DNA of 64,000 bases from Streptomyces mobaraensis NBRC 13819 = DSM 40847 (GCF_017916255.1 NZ_CP072827.1:2480001-2544000), one strand, 5' to 3'. Positions 54,287 to 63,882 are shown, numbered from the stretch's first letter. Notes: generated by a model not told the origin, from the letters alone. Translations and numbers: made by a program.

Positions 54287-55480
54287 GTGCGGATACCGGA
54301 ACTCAGCACGCGGATGCACTTGCTGCTGCTCACCGCGTGGGCCGCGCTCTGGTTCGTGGTCGTGGAACCGAGCGGCGGCTTCTCCTGGCACTACCTGCGC
54401 ACGGGCGGCGAGCTGATCTACCACGGCTCGTCGGGCGACGGCGGCCTCAACCTCTACGCCCGCCACCCCGAACTCCAGATGGGGCCCATCAGCTTCCTGG
54501 TGGCCGGGCTGTTCAACCCCTTCCCCGCCGAGGTCGGGCAGGTGCTCGCCGAGGCGTTCATGTCGGTGCTCGGCCTGGTGGTCCTGGTGCTCACCGGGCG
54601 CAGCGCCGCCCGGCACTTCCTGGGCACCGGCACCAACCACCAGCGGCTGCGGCGGCGCGTCCTCATCGCCGGACTGGCCTTCATCCCGATGTGGATCGAG
54701 GTCTCGGTCCGCTTCGCCCATCTCGACGACGTGCTGGCGCTGTTCTTCACCGCCCTGGCCGTCCGCTCCATGACGCGCTGCGACGCGGCGGCCACCGGCA
54801 TCTGGATGGCCCTCGCCCTGGACTCCAAGCCCACCGCGCTGGCCTTCCTCCCGCTGCTGCTGGCGCTGCCGAAGGAACGCTGGCTGCGGGCCGGGCTCTG
54901 GTGCGCCGGTCTCGTCGCCGTCGCCTGGGTGCCGTTCTTCCTCGTCGACACGCACTCCTTCGCCGCCGCCGAGTTCACCATCCCCAACAACCCGGCGTCC
55001 GCGCTGCGCTGGCTGGGCGCCAACGACCCCGAGACCCCGAGCTGGGCCCGCCCGGCCCAGGCCGCCCTCGGCCTCTTCCTCGGCACGGTCGCCGTCTGGC
55101 GCGGCCGCTGGGCGGCGGTCGTCCTGCTGGGCGCCAACGCGCGCATCGTCCTCGACCCGAGCGTCTACACGTACTACACGGCGTCCGTGCTGCTCGGCAC
55201 GCTCCTGTGGGACGTGTGCGGGCAGCGGCGGCTGGTGCCGCTGTGGAGCTGGCTGGCGCTGGTCGCCTTGTACGGGAGCGTGTTCGTCGTCCACGACGAT
55301 GCGGCGCGGGGCTTGATCCGGTTGGCGTTCGTCGTCGTCTCGACGGCGTACGTCCTGTTCGCACCGGTGCGCGACCGGCGCCAGCGGGTCCGTGACCGCG
55401 CGGAGTTGCACGACGAGCCCGTCGACGGGCCGTGGGGGCCGATGTGGGACCCGGGACGCTCGCGACCGTGGTCGCGGTGA
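54287..55480 (+). CDS. Polytopic membrane protein of the sugar cassette
   Basis: 397 residues from GTG 54287 (GGGAG four nt upstream; ATG 54314 possible). About nine membrane helices with an early extracellular loop containing GELIYHGSSGDGGLNLYARHPELQMG and a lysine in ALDSKPTALAF. The topology and a short acidic first loop recall GT-C glycosyltransferases that use lipid-linked sugars, but no diagnostic DxD/ExD motif is clear (VSVRFAHLDDVLALFF is the best candidate). The cytoplasmic tail is Arg/Asp-rich. No homologue recognised. It probably modifies or exports the product of the neighbouring GT2 enzyme. Confidence 0.8.
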   Translation: MRIPELSTRMHLLLLTAWAALWFVVVEPSGGFSWHYLRTGGELIYHGSSGDGGLNLYARHPELQMGPISFLVAGLFNPFPAEVGQVLAEAFMSVLGLVVLVLTGRSAARHFLGTGTNHQRLRRRVLIAGLAFIPMWIEVSVRFAHLDDVLALFFTALAVRSMTRCDAAATGIWMALALDSKPTALAFLPLLLALPKERWLRAGLWCAGLVAVAWVPFFLVDTHSFAAAEFTIPNNPASALRWLGANDPETPSWARPAQAALGLFLGTVAVWRGRWAAVVLLGANARIVLDPSVYTYYTASVLLGTLLWDVCGQRRLVPLWSWLALVALYGSVFVVHDDAARGLIRLAFVVVSTAYVLFAPVRDRRQRVRDRAELHDEPVDGPWGPMWDPGRSRPWSR

Positions 55481-55481
55481 G

Positions 55482-55725
55482 GGTGCCCCGGTCCCGCCCT
55501 TTCTCCGTTTCTTGCAGGGGCTGCGCCCCCGCACCCCCGAAGCGCCCTTCGGGCGCTGTCCTCAAACTCCCCCAGAGGGGGCACCCCCAACGGGCTGATT
55601 TCAGCCCGTCCGGCGCTTGAGGACGAGCGGCGAAGCCGCGAAAAGGGGGGTCTGGGGGCACAGCCCCCAGGAAACGGCGAAGGGGCGGGACAGGGGCAAC
55701 CCCCACCCCGCCCCCAGCCAGGGGC
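55482..55725. repeat. Full copy (R5) of the inverted-repeat element, right of the sugar cassette
   Basis: Begins two bases past the membrane-protein stop and ends just before the valS stop. Outer arms GGTCCCGCCCTTTCTCCGTTTC and GAAACGGCGAAGGGGCGGGAC; GGGGCTGCGCCCC opposite GGGGGCACAGCCCCC; GCGCCCTTCGGGCGC and GCGGCGAAGCCGC side stems. The central hairpin at 55558-55624 is lopsided: a 41-nt left arm (long form, as in R2) and a 24-nt canonical right arm. Confidence 0.8.
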
Positions 55726-55737
55726 GAGCCCTAACGC

Positions 55738-58359
55738 CTACGCACCCGGCAGCGCTGCCAACTGAGCACTGATCCGCTCGATGTCGGCCTCAGCCTTCGC
55801 GAGCCGCGTACGAATCTTCTCGACGGCCGCCTCGGCCGCCTTCGCCAGGAACGCCTCGTTCCCCAGCTTGGCCGTCGCCTGGGACTTCTCCTTCTCCGCC
55901 GCCGCCAACGCCTTGGCAAGCCGCTTCCGCTCCGCCTCGACGTCGATCGTCCCGGACAGGTCCAGGGCGACCGTCGCCCCACCGATGGTGAGGTTCGCCG
56001 TCGCCTGGAACCCCTCGCCCTCCGGCTGGAGCCGCAGCAGCTGCCGGATCGCACCCTCGTGCGCGGCGAGGGCGGTACCGGACAGTCCGAGCCGCGCCGG
56101 CACCCGCTGCCCCGGCTGGAGCCCTTGGTCCGCGCGGAACCGCCGGACCTCGGTGATCACCTGCTGGAGGTTCTCGATCTCCGCCTCGGCCGCCGCGTCG
56201 CGGAACCCACTGTCGGCCGGCCAGTCGGCGACGACGAGCGACTCCTTGCCGGTGAGCGTCGTCCACAGCGCCTCGGTGACGAAGGGGACGATCGGGTGGA
56301 GCAGCTTGAGGGTGACGTCCAGGACCTCGCCGAGGACGCGCGCCGACACCTTCGCCTGCTCGCCGCCGCCCATGAACGTGGTCTTGGACAGCTCGACGTA
56401 CCAGTCGAAGACCTCGTCCCACGCGAAGTGGTAGAGGGCGTCCGAGAGCTTGGCGAACTGGTAGTCCTCGTAGTACGCGTCCACCTCGGCGACGGTCGCG
56501 TTCAGCCGGGAGAGGATCCACCGGTCGGTGGCCGAGAGCTTCTCGGCCGCCGGGAGTTCGCCCTCCACGGTCGCGCCGTTCATCAGCGCGAACCGCGTCG
56601 CGTTCCAGATCTTGTTGGCAAAGTTGCGGGACGCCTGGACCCAGTCCTCGCCGATCGGCACGTCCGTACCGGGATTGGCGCCCTTGGCCAGGGTGAAGCG
56701 GACGGCGTCGGAGCCGTACGCGTCCATCCAGTCCAGCGGATCGACCACGTTCCCGAAGGACTTGGACATCTTCTTGCCGCGCTCGTCGCGCACCAGGCCG
56801 GTGAGGGCGATGGTGTGGAACGGCGCGACGCCGTCCATCGCGTAGAGGCCGAACATCATCATCCGGGCGACCCAGAAGAAGATGATGTCGTGGCCGGTGA
56901 GCAGGACGTCGGTGGCGTAGAACTTCGCCAGGTCCGGCGTCTTCTCCGGCCAGCCGAGCGTGGAGAACGGCCACAGGCCGGAGGAGAACCAGGTGTCGAG
57001 GACGTCGGTGTCCTGGTGCCAGCCCTCGCCGGACGGCGGCTCCTCGTCCGGGCCGACGCAGACGACCTGGCCCTCGGGGCCGTACCAGACCGGGATGCGG
57101 TGGCCCCACCACAGCTGGCGCGAGATGCACCAGTCGTGCATGTTGTCGACCCAGTCGAAGTAGCGCTTCGACATGTCCTCCGGGTGGATCTTCACCCGGC
57201 CGTCGCGGACCGCGTCGCCGGCGGCCTGCGCCAGCGGGCCGACCTTGACCCACCACTGCATGGACAGCCGCGGCTCGACGGTCGTGCTGCAACGCGAGCA
57301 GTGGCCGACGGAGTGGACGTACGGGCGCTTCTCGGCGACGATCCGGCCCTGCTCGCGCAGCGCGGCGACGATCGCCGAGCGCGCCTCGAAGCGGTCCAGG
57401 CCGAGGAACGGGCCGTGCACGGTGATGACGCCGTGCTCGTCCATGACCGTCATCGACGGCAGGCCGTGGCGCTGGCCGATGGCGAAGTCGTTGGGGTCGT
57501 GCGCCGGGGTCACCTTGACGGCGCCGGTGCCGAACTCCGGGTCGACGTGCGTGTCGGCGACGACGGGGATCGTGCGGTCCGTCAGCGGCAGCTTGATCTG
57601 CTTGCCGACGAGGTGCGCGTACCGCTCGTCCTCCGGGTGGACGGCGACGGCCGTGTCACCCAGCATCGTCTCGGCGCGGGTGGTGGCGACGACCAGCGAG
57701 TCCTCGCCCTCCCCGTACCGGATGGAGACCAGCTCGCCGGCGTCCTCCTGGTACTCCACCTCGATGTCAGAGATGGCCGTGAGGCAGCGGGGGCACCAGT
57801 TGATGATGCGCTCGGCCCGGTAGATCAGCTCGTCGTCGTAGAGCTTCTTGAAGATCGTCTGGACGGCCTTGGACAGGCCCTCGTCCATGGTGAAGCGCTC
57901 GCGCGACCAGTCGACGCCGTCGCCGAGCCGGCGCATCTGGCCGAGGATCTTCCCGCCGTACTCCTCCTTCCACTGCCAGACGCGGTCGACGAACGCCTCC
58001 CGGCCGAGGTCGTGGCGGGACTTGCCCTCCTCGGCGAGCTGCTGCTCGACCTTGTTCTGCGTGGCGATGCCGGCGTGGTCCATGCCCGGCAGCCACAGCG
58101 CCTCGTAACCCTGCATCCGCTTGCGGCGGGTCAGGGCGTCCATCAGCGTGTGCTGGAAGGCGTGGCCCAGGTGGAGCGAGCCGGTGACATTGGGCGGGGG
58201 GATGACGATCGTGTACGGCTTCTTGTCGCTCGTCGCGTCGGCCGTGAAGTAGCCCCGCTCTACCCAGCGCTCGTACAGCGGCCCCTCTACTTCGGCCGGC
58301 GCGTACTGGGTCGGCAGTTCGGGGACGCTGTCGTGTTGCTGCTGAGTGTTCTCGGTCAC
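55738..58359 (-). CDS. valS: Valyl-tRNA synthetase
   Basis: 873 residues. Class I synthetase: HLGH near residue 65, KMSKS near residue 529, an editing domain with [21 protein letters not shown] and TPAHDPNDF, zinc-binding CPRC and CSRC pairs, and a C-terminal coiled-coil tRNA-binding arm (about 805-870, [20 protein letters not shown]). Length normal. No T-box or leader peptide was seen upstream. It converges with the sugar cassette across repeat R5. Confidence 0.97.
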   Translation of the reverse strand: MTENTQQQHDSVPELPTQYAPAEVEGPLYERWVERGYFTADATSDKKPYTIVIPPPNVTGSLHLGHAFQHTLMDALTRRKRMQGYEALWLPGMDHAGIATQNKVEQQLAEEGKSRHDLGREAFVDRVWQWKEEYGGKILGQMRRLGDGVDWSRERFTMDEGLSKAVQTIFKKLYDDELIYRAERIINWCPRCLTAISDIEVEYQEDAGELVSIRYGEGEDSLVVATTRAETMLGDTAVAVHPEDERYAHLVGKQIKLPLTDRTIPVVADTHVDPEFGTGAVKVTPAHDPNDFAIGQRHGLPSMTVMDEHGVITVHGPFLGLDRFEARSAIVAALREQGRIVAEKRPYVHSVGHCSRCSTTVEPRLSMQWWVKVGPLAQAAGDAVRDGRVKIHPEDMSKRYFDWVDNMHDWCISRQLWWGHRIPVWYGPEGQVVCVGPDEEPPSGEGWHQDTDVLDTWFSSGLWPFSTLGWPEKTPDLAKFYATDVLLTGHDIIFFWVARMMMFGLYAMDGVAPFHTIALTGLVRDERGKKMSKSFGNVVDPLDWMDAYGSDAVRFTLAKGANPGTDVPIGEDWVQASRNFANKIWNATRFALMNGATVEGELPAAEKLSATDRWILSRLNATVAEVDAYYEDYQFAKLSDALYHFAWDEVFDWYVELSKTTFMGGGEQAKVSARVLGEVLDVTLKLLHPIVPFVTEALWTTLTGKESLVVADWPADSGFRDAAAEAEIENLQQVITEVRRFRADQGLQPGQRVPARLGLSGTALAAHEGAIRQLLRLQPEGEGFQATANLTIGGATVALDLSGTIDVEAERKRLAKALAAAEKEKSQATAKLGNEAFLAKAAEAAVEKIRTRLAKAEADIERISAQLAALPGA

Positions 58360-58798
58360 GGGGGAAATTCTACGGGGCCCGGGCGGCCCGCCACGAACCC
58401 GTTTGCCCCTGACATGACCCGGAACCGAACCCTGAGGTGACGGCCCTCGACGGCCTGCCGCCCGACGGCCGGGACGCCCGGGGCGCCACCGGCGAGGTGA
58501 CGTCGGCCGAGGAGCTGTCCGAGGCGACGGCTAAGGTGCGGGACGACGCGCGCAGCGAGAAGTAGCGACCGCGGGGAGCGGTCGTGACGGGGGGAGAGAA
58601 CGCGATGAGTCGCATCCGGTTGCCCGGATCCGGGCGCCCGCACCGGTGTGCCGCGGCCGGCTCGCACCCTCGGCCGACGCTCCCGGCTGTGCCGAAACCG
58701 TTGCCGACCCGAGGTAAAGCCGGGATAAGGCATCGGAAAGGATGACGCGGAACGCCGCCCCTGTCCCCCCACACGTCAAGAGAGAACACCCACACACC
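58360..58798. other. 439-bp gap between valS and the first PYGQ protein gene
   Basis: Divergent intergenic region. It holds one short plus-strand frame (58437-58565, listed separately), a CGACCGC-GGGGA-GCGGTCG hairpin just after it at 58566-58586, and AT-richer promoter-like DNA near 58700-58735 (GTTGCCG and GGGATAAGGC boxes) that may serve the 58799 gene. Nothing else recognisable. Confidence 0.5.
58437..58565 (+). CDS. Possible 42-residue ORF or gene remnant
   Basis: GTG 58437 to TAG 58563-58565. Reads [20 protein letters not shown], then a helical [20 protein letters not shown] and EK. Third-position G/C bias is coding-like and a terminator-like hairpin follows the stop directly. There is no Shine-Dalgarno; the preceding frame MTRNRTLR ends at a TGA overlapping this GTG. 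It could be a small real gene or the tail of a decayed one. Confidence 0.35.
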   Translation: MTALDGLPPDGRDARGATGEVTSAEELSEATAKVRDDARSEK

Positions 58799-59746
58799 AT
58801 GAGCTTCAACCAGCCGGGCCCCTACGGCCAGCCGCCCCAGCCGCCCCAGCCTCATCAGGGCCCCAACCCCTACGGCCAGGGCGGCGCGCCCGGCCAGCCC
58901 GGTTACGGCTACCCCCCGCCGCCGCAGCAGCCCGGCCCGTACGGCGCTCCCCCGCCCCAGCCGGGCCCCTACGGCCAGCCCCCACAGCACCCGTACGGCC
59001 AGCAGCCGGGCATGCCGGGCCCGTACCCGCCGCCGATCCCCCCGCAGGGCGGCGGCAAGGGCAAGACGATCGCCATCGTCCTCGGCATCGTCCTGGTGAT
59101 CGGCGCCCTCGCGGGCGGCGGCTACATGCTCCTGGGCAAGGGCGGCGACGGCGGCGACGTGAAGCCGTACACGATCGTCCTGCCGGAGAAACTGCTGGAC
59201 GGCAAGTTCACGAAGAACACGACGACGGGCACCGAGAAGTCCGAGGACCTCGCCAACGACGCCGAGACCAAGAAGCAGGGCATCGAAAACGGCAAGGGCG
59301 TACGAGCGCTGTACGACAACCCGGAGAAGCAGAAACTCTCCGTTGTCGGCGTCTCCGGCAACCTCGCCAGCCCCGGCCGGACGGTCGACGCCGTGGTCGC
59401 GGACATGGAAGAGAAGCAGAAGAAGAACCAGGACAACCCCCTCGCCCGGCAGGCGAAGGTGGAAACGGTCACGCCGTGGACCGACTTCAGCCCGAGCGGG
59501 TTCGACGGCAAGGTCATGAAGTGCCGGCAGCAGAAGGCGACCGTCACCATGAGCACCGTCACCAGTGAGAACAACGTGAGCACCTGCATCTGGGGGGACT
59601 CAAGCGCCGTTGGCATCGTGCAGCACAGCGTCGCCACGAGTAGTTCGTCGTTCGCGACGTCCAACGCCACCGGCACGGTGATGCCCGCCAAGGAACTGGC
59701 CGAGGCCACCGCGAAGATCCGCAACGAGGTCCGCAAGGACAAGTAA
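58799..59746 (+). CDS. Membrane protein with Pro-Tyr-Gly-Gln-rich N-terminus (paralogue A)
   Basis: 315 residues from ATG 58799 (MSFNQPGPYGQPPQPPQ). Residues 1-85 are a low-complexity cytoplasmic tail with many PYGQ/PGPYG units; then GGGKGK, a membrane helix (TIAIVLGIVLVIGALAGGGYML) and an extracytoplasmic domain of about 200 residues with two Cys (MKCRQQ and STCIWGD), likely a disulfide. The final segment is MPAKELAEATAKIRNEVRKDK-like, helical. It has the same layout as the next gene and is probably its duplicate. No known enzymatic motif. The weak AAGAGAGAA is the only ribosome-site candidate. Confidence 0.85.
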   Translation: MSFNQPGPYGQPPQPPQPHQGPNPYGQGGAPGQPGYGYPPPPQQPGPYGAPPPQPGPYGQPPQHPYGQQPGMPGPYPPPIPPQGGGKGKTIAIVLGIVLVIGALAGGGYMLLGKGGDGGDVKPYTIVLPEKLLDGKFTKNTTTGTEKSEDLANDAETKKQGIENGKGVRALYDNPEKQKLSVVGVSGNLASPGRTVDAVVADMEEKQKKNQDNPLARQAKVETVTPWTDFSPSGFDGKVMKCRQQKATVTMSTVTSENNVSTCIWGDSSAVGIVQHSVATSSSSFATSNATGTVMPAKELAEATAKIRNEVRKDK

Positions 59747-59783
59747 CAAGCGCCGTAAGGCGATCCGTCCCGAAGGGAAAGCC

Positions 59784-60755
59784 ATGAGCACAGACCAGCC
59801 CAACCCGTACGGCCAGCAGCCCCCGCCCGACCCCTACGGGCAGGGCGCCGGTGTGCCAGGCGGGCAGCCGGGCTACGGCTACCCTCCGGGACAACCGCCT
59901 TACCAGCAGCCGAACCCGTACGGGCAGCCGCCGCAGCAGCCCCCGGTGAACCCGTACGGGCAGCCTCCGCAGGCCGGGGCGCCGTACGGGCCGTACGGGC
60001 AGCAGCCCGGCATGCCCGGCCCGTACGGGCCGTACCCGCCGCCCATACCCCCGCAGCGCTCCGGCAAGGGCAAGGCGATCGGGATCACCGTCGGTGTGCT
60101 GGCCGTCGTGGGCGCGCTCGTCGGCGGTCTGATGCTCTTCAGCAAGGGCAGCGGCGGCGGTTCCGTGCCCGACGACGGGAAGCGGTACAAGCTGACGGCA
60201 CCGGCCACGGTGCTCGGGGACTTCAAGAAGGACCCCAGCGAGACCACCAAGGGCTTCGGGCCCGACGGCAAGGAGAAGGCCGCGGCGTTGGGCGTCGCCG
60301 ACGCGGAGAAGACGGGCGCCGGCTACGAGTCCGGCGAGGGCTTCTCCCAGAAGTACCTCTTCTTCAACGGCGTCTACGGGAAGATCAAGAACCCGGAGAA
60401 GACCCTCGACCACCTCTTCGGCCTGATGGGCGAATCGCTCGAGAAGAACTCCGAGGGCGACAAGGGCGACAAGGGCGAGCTCGTGGGCAGCCCGGAGAAG
60501 GTCACCCCGCAGGGGCTCGGCAACGCCGTGATGAAGTGCCAGTACGTGAAGACCGCCGGTACCGGCGACTCCTCCGGCGGGGCCCCCGCGAACTTCAAGG
60601 CCCCCCTCTGCGCCTGGGCCGACCACAGCACCACCGCCGTCGTCATGCACGTCGACGTCGCGTCCGCCATGGGCGGCGGCAGCGTGACGCTCCAGCAGGC
60701 GGCCGAGCAGGCCGTGAGGTTCCGTGACGAGGTCCGCGTCGAGGCGGGTGTCTGA
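59784..60755 (+). CDS. Membrane protein with Pro-Tyr-Gly-Gln-rich N-terminus (paralogue B)
   Basis: 323 residues from ATG 59784, with AAGGGAAAG upstream, 37 nt after paralogue A. Tail of NPYGQPP/PYGPYGQ repeats (about 1-95) ending PGPYGPYPPPIPPQRSGKGK, membrane helix (AIGITVGVLAVVGALVGGLML), then an outer domain with the Cys pair in VMKCQYV and PLCAWADHS. These correspond to VMKCRQQ and STCIWGDSS of paralogue A, showing common descent despite little other identity. It ends with QQAAEQAVRFRDEVRVEAGV, matching the helical end of A. Function unknown. Confidence 0.87.
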   Translation: MSTDQPNPYGQQPPPDPYGQGAGVPGGQPGYGYPPGQPPYQQPNPYGQPPQQPPVNPYGQPPQAGAPYGPYGQQPGMPGPYGPYPPPIPPQRSGKGKAIGITVGVLAVVGALVGGLMLFSKGSGGGSVPDDGKRYKLTAPATVLGDFKKDPSETTKGFGPDGKEKAAALGVADAEKTGAGYESGEGFSQKYLFFNGVYGKIKNPEKTLDHLFGLMGESLEKNSEGDKGDKGELVGSPEKVTPQGLGNAVMKCQYVKTAGTGDSSGGAPANFKAPLCAWADHSTTAVVMHVDVASAMGGGSVTLQQAAEQAVRFRDEVRVEAGV

Positions 60756-60806
60756 CGCGGGCGGGTAGCGTGGCCGGTGATCCACGAGCACTTCCAAGGA
60801 GCCCCC

Positions 60807-61643
60807 ATGCCGGCCCCCGCCCCGTCGTCCCCCCGCCCCCGCGTCCTCTACGTCACCGACCTCGCCTACGAGGCCAGGGGGCGCCGGTACTGCGACGAGG
60901 ACGTCTTCCTCACCTCCCGGCTCCGCGCGTGGTTCGACATCGCGCTCTGCCACCCGCTGGACGCCGTCGCGCTGATGGACGGCTTCGACCTCGTCGTCGT
61001 CCGCAACAGCGGCCCGGTGCTCAACTACCAGGCCGCGTACGACTGTTTCCGCGCCGAGGCCGTCCGCCGGGGCACCCGTGTGCACAACAGGCTCACCGGC
61101 AAGGGCGACATGGCGGGCAAGCAGTACCTCCTCGACCTCACCGCCGCCGGCTACCCGGTCATCCCGACCGTGGACCGGGCGGCGGACGTCGGCCGGCTCC
61201 CGGCCGTCGACGAGTACGCGGTCAAGCCCAAGCTGGGCGCCGACTCGATAGGTCTGGAGTTCGTGGACCGCGAGCGGCTCGCGGGGATCGCGGACGGCGA
61301 GGTCCTCGTCCAGCCGCGGATCCACTTCGCGTACGAGGTGTCCTTCTACTTCGTCGACGACGCCTTCCAGTACGCGCTGTACGCCCCCGACCCGGCCCGC
61401 CGCTGGGACCTGGAGCCCTACGAGGCCACCGCCGCCGACCTCGCGTTCGCCCGGCGCTTCGTCGAGTGGAACGGCACCGACCACGGCATCCAGCGCGTCG
61501 ACGCCTGCCGCACGCCGGAGGGCGGGCTGCTCCTCGTCGAGCTGGAGGACCTCAACCCGTACCTCTCCCTGGACCTGCTGCCGGCCGCCACTCGCGACGC
61601 GTTCGTCGACGCCTTGGCCGCTTCCCTCCGCAGGGCGCTCTGA
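60807..61643 (+). CDS. ATP-grasp-like protein
   Basis: 278 residues from ATG 60807 with AAGGAG six bases upstream. The N-terminus resembles a pre-ATP-grasp domain (PRVLYVTDLAYEARGRRY, GFDLVVVRNSGPVLNY). Then come KGDMAGKQYLLDLTAAGYPVIPT (lid-type), YAVKPKLGADSIG (ATP-binding Lys), EVLVQPRIHFAYEVSFYFV and QRVDACRTPEGGLLLVELEDLNPYLSL, where the R-D and E-x-x-x-N positions match the metal-binding RimK/glutathione-synthetase pattern. I infer an ATP-dependent ligase forming an amide or peptide bond; substrate unknown. It is the last gene of the plus-strand run and ends at a strong terminator shared with clpX. Confidence 0.78.
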   Translation: MPAPAPSSPRPRVLYVTDLAYEARGRRYCDEDVFLTSRLRAWFDIALCHPLDAVALMDGFDLVVVRNSGPVLNYQAAYDCFRAEAVRRGTRVHNRLTGKGDMAGKQYLLDLTAAGYPVIPTVDRAADVGRLPAVDEYAVKPKLGADSIGLEFVDRERLAGIADGEVLVQPRIHFAYEVSFYFVDDAFQYALYAPDPARRWDLEPYEATAADLAFARRFVEWNGTDHGIQRVDACRTPEGGLLLVELEDLNPYLSLDLLPAATRDAFVDALAASLRRAL

Positions 61644-61657
61644 GGGCATAAGACAAG

Positions 61658-61698
61658 GCGCCCGGCCGCCGGTTCGAGGAACCGGCGGCCGGGCGCCC
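61658..61698. terminator. Strong bidirectional terminator between the ATP-grasp gene and clpX
   Basis: A perfect 18-bp stem (GGCGCCCGGCCGCCGGTT and its complement) around a five-base loop CGAGG, placed 15 nt after one stop codon and 10 nt before the convergent clpX stop. Confidence 0.88.
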
Positions 61699-61707
61699 GC
61701 GAGAAAG

Positions 61708-63000
61708 CTACGCGCTCTTCTCGTGCCGCTCCCCCGAGCCCGGCTCGCTGCCCCGAGTGCGCGGCACCAGGGTGGGGTTGACGTTCGACTGCACGACGTC
61801 CGCCGTGATGACGACCCGTGCGACGTCCTTCCGGGACGGCACCTCGTACATCACCGACTGGAGGACCTCCTCCATGATGGCGCGCAGGCCCCGCGCGCCG
61901 GTGCCGCGCAGGATCGCCTGGTCGGCGATGGCCTCCAGCGCCGGGCGGTCGAAGTCCAGCTCCACGCCGTCGAGTTCGAAGAGGCGCTGGTACTGCTTGA
62001 CCAGGGCGTTGCGCGGCTCGACGAGGATCTTCAGCAGGGCCGCGCGGTCCAGGTTGTGGACGCTGGTGATCACCGGCAGCCGGCCGATGAACTCGGGGAT
62101 CATGCCGAACTTGACCAGGTCCTCCGGCATGACCTCCTGGAACTGGTCGCTCGCCTCGATCTCCCGCTTGGAGCGGATCGTCGCACCGAAGCCGATGCCC
62201 TTGGCGCCCGCCCGCGACTCGATGATCTTCTCCAGGCCGGAGAACGCGCCGCCCACGATGAACAGCACGTTCGTCGTGTCGATCTGGATGAACTCCTGGT
62301 GCGGGTGCTTCCGGCCGCCCTGCGGGGGGACCGAGGCCGTGGTGCCCTCCAGGATCTTCAGCAGGGCCTGCTGCACACCCTCGCCGGAGACGTCCCGAGT
62401 GATCGACGGATTTTCGCTCTTTCGGGCGACCTTGTCGATCTCGTCGATGTAGATGATGCCGGTCTCGGCCTTCTTGACGTCGTAGTCGGCGGCCTGGATC
62501 AGCTTCAGCAGGATGTTCTCGACGTCCTCGCCGACGTAGCCCGCCTCGGTCAGCGCCGTGGCGTCAGCGATGGCGAACGGGACGTTCAGCATGCGGGCGA
62601 GCGTCTGCGCCAGCAGCGTCTTGCCGGACCCGGTGGGGCCGAGCAGCAGGATGTTGGACTTGGACAGCTCGATGGCGTCATCACGGTCGCGCCCGCCGGC
62701 CTCGCCGGCCTGGACGCGCTTGTAGTGGTTGTAGACGGCCACCGAGAGGGCCTTCTTGGCGGCCTCCTGGCCGACGACGTACCCCTCGAGGAACTCGTAG
62801 ATCTCCCGGGGCTTGGGCAGTTCCTCCCAGCGCACCTCGGAGGTCTCCGCGAGCTCTTCCTCGATGATCTCGTTGCAGAGGTCGATGCACTCGTCGCAGA
62901 TGTACACACCAGGACCCGCGATGAGCTTCTTCACCTGCTTCTGGCTCTTCCCGCAGAACGAGCACTTGAGCAGGTCGCCGCCGTCACCGATGCGTGCCAC
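61708..63000 (-). CDS. clpX: ATP-dependent Clp protease ATP-binding subunit ClpX
   Basis: 430 residues from GTG 63000, preceded by AAGGGGAAG. The N-terminal zinc-binding domain (CSFCGKSQ and CDECIDLC, about 13-40) precedes the AAA+ unfoldase: Walker A GPTGSGKT near residue 123, Walker [10 protein letters not shown], pore loop region YVGEDV, sensor and arginine motifs, and the IGF loop KGIGFGA that docks to ClpP. It unfolds tagged substrates and feeds them to ClpP, encoded 192 nt upstream. That gap suggests a promoter of its own. The longer frame beginning at 63102 lacks conservation at its N-terminus. Confidence 0.97.
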   Translation of the reverse strand: MARIGDGGDLLKCSFCGKSQKQVKKLIAGPGVYICDECIDLCNEIIEEELAETSEVRWEELPKPREIYEFLEGYVVGQEAAKKALSVAVYNHYKRVQAGEAGGRDRDDAIELSKSNILLLGPTGSGKTLLAQTLARMLNVPFAIADATALTEAGYVGEDVENILLKLIQAADYDVKKAETGIIYIDEIDKVARKSENPSITRDVSGEGVQQALLKILEGTTASVPPQGGRKHPHQEFIQIDTTNVLFIVGGAFSGLEKIIESRAGAKGIGFGATIRSKREIEASDQFQEVMPEDLVKFGMIPEFIGRLPVITSVHNLDRAALLKILVEPRNALVKQYQRLFELDGVELDFDRPALEAIADQAILRGTGARGLRAIMEEVLQSVMYEVPSRKDVARVVITADVVQSNVNPTLVPRTRGSEPGSGERHEKSA

Positions 63001-63192
63001 GAGGTGCTTCCCCTTCGCCTGGGATCCGCCTTGCTCTGCGAACCCGAGTGCTTGCCTATCGACGGTACCTTGCCGGGCCCCCCGTGCGGGCCCCCCTCGC
63101 ACCTACTCGGCCAAGGGGGGTACCGGCGGCACGGCGTCCGGGAGGTCCGGGAGCCCGCTCCCGGCCGGTTCCCGGACCGTCACGTCAGAACG

Positions 63193-63882
63193 TCAGACCG
63201 CGACGGACGACTTGCGCGTCGAGACGATCTGGTCCACGAGACCGTACGCCAGCGCGTCCTCGGCCGTGAGGATCTTGTCGCGCTCGATGTCGTCGCGGAT
63301 CTTCTCGATCGGCGTGGTGGAGTGCTTGGCCAGCATCTCCTCCAGCTGCGTCCGCATCCGCATGATCTCGTTCGCCGCGATCTCCAGGTCGGAGAGCTGC
63401 TCTCGGCCCGTCTGGCTGGACGGCTGGTGGATCAGGACACGGGCGTTGGGGAGCGCCATGCGCTTGCCCGGGGTGCCGGCGGCCAGCAGGATCGCCGCGG
63501 CGGAGGCGGCCTGGCCCATGCAGACCGTCTGGATGTCCGGCTTCACGAACTGCATCGTGTCGTAGATGGCGGTCAGCGCGGTGAACGAGCCGCCGGGCGA
63601 GTTGATGTAGATCGAGATGTCCCGGTCGGGGTCCATCGACTCCAGGCACAGCAGCTGTGCCATCACGTCGTTGGCGGAGGCGTCGTCGATTTGCACGCCG
63701 AGGAAGATCACGCGCTCCTCGAAGAGCTTCGCGTACGGGTCGTACTCGCGGACGCCCTGGGAGGTGCGCTCGACGAAGCGGGGGACGACGTAACGACTCT
63801 CGGCGGGCAGGCCGGAGAACTGTGCCTGCGGGCCCGTGTAGAGGCCGCTGCCGGGGAAGTTGTTCATGCGGGTGTTCACCAT
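63193..63882 (-). CDS. clpP: ATP-dependent Clp protease proteolytic subunit (ClpP2 type)
   Basis: 229 residues from ATG 63882; ATG 63867 ([12 protein letters not shown]) is closer to the homologues I recall. Serine protease with Ser in MGQAASAAA near residue 127, His in RVLIHQPS near 151, and Asp in the [13 protein letters not shown] region. The sequence [24 protein letters not shown] is typical of Streptomyces ClpP2, whose partner clpP1 normally lies immediately upstream, outside this window. It pairs with ClpX downstream. Confidence 0.95.
   Translation of the reverse strand: MVNTRMNNFPGSGLYTGPQAQFSGLPAESRYVVPRFVERTSQGVREYDPYAKLFEERVIFLGVQIDDASANDVMAQLLCLESMDPDRDISIYINSPGGSFTALTAIYDTMQFVKPDIQTVCMGQAASAAAILLAAGTPGKRMALPNARVLIHQPSSQTGREQLSDLEIAANEIMRMRTQLEEMLAKHSTTPIEKIRDDIERDKILTAEDALAYGLVDQIVSTRKSSVAV

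Noticed and set aside
58360..58436. T-box or leader peptide for valS
   Set aside because: No specifier structure, Val-rich short ORF or T-tailed hairpin could be found upstream of valS.
58370..58990. Minus-strand frame starting over the first PYGQ gene
   Set aside because: It lacks a ribosome site and known motifs and is antisense to the well-supported paralogue A.
63027..63043. ClgR-box-like GTTCGC...GCG upstream of clpX
   Set aside because: The spacing between the half-sites is eight bases where the consensus I recall has six, and the base after GTTCGC is not a pyrimidine.
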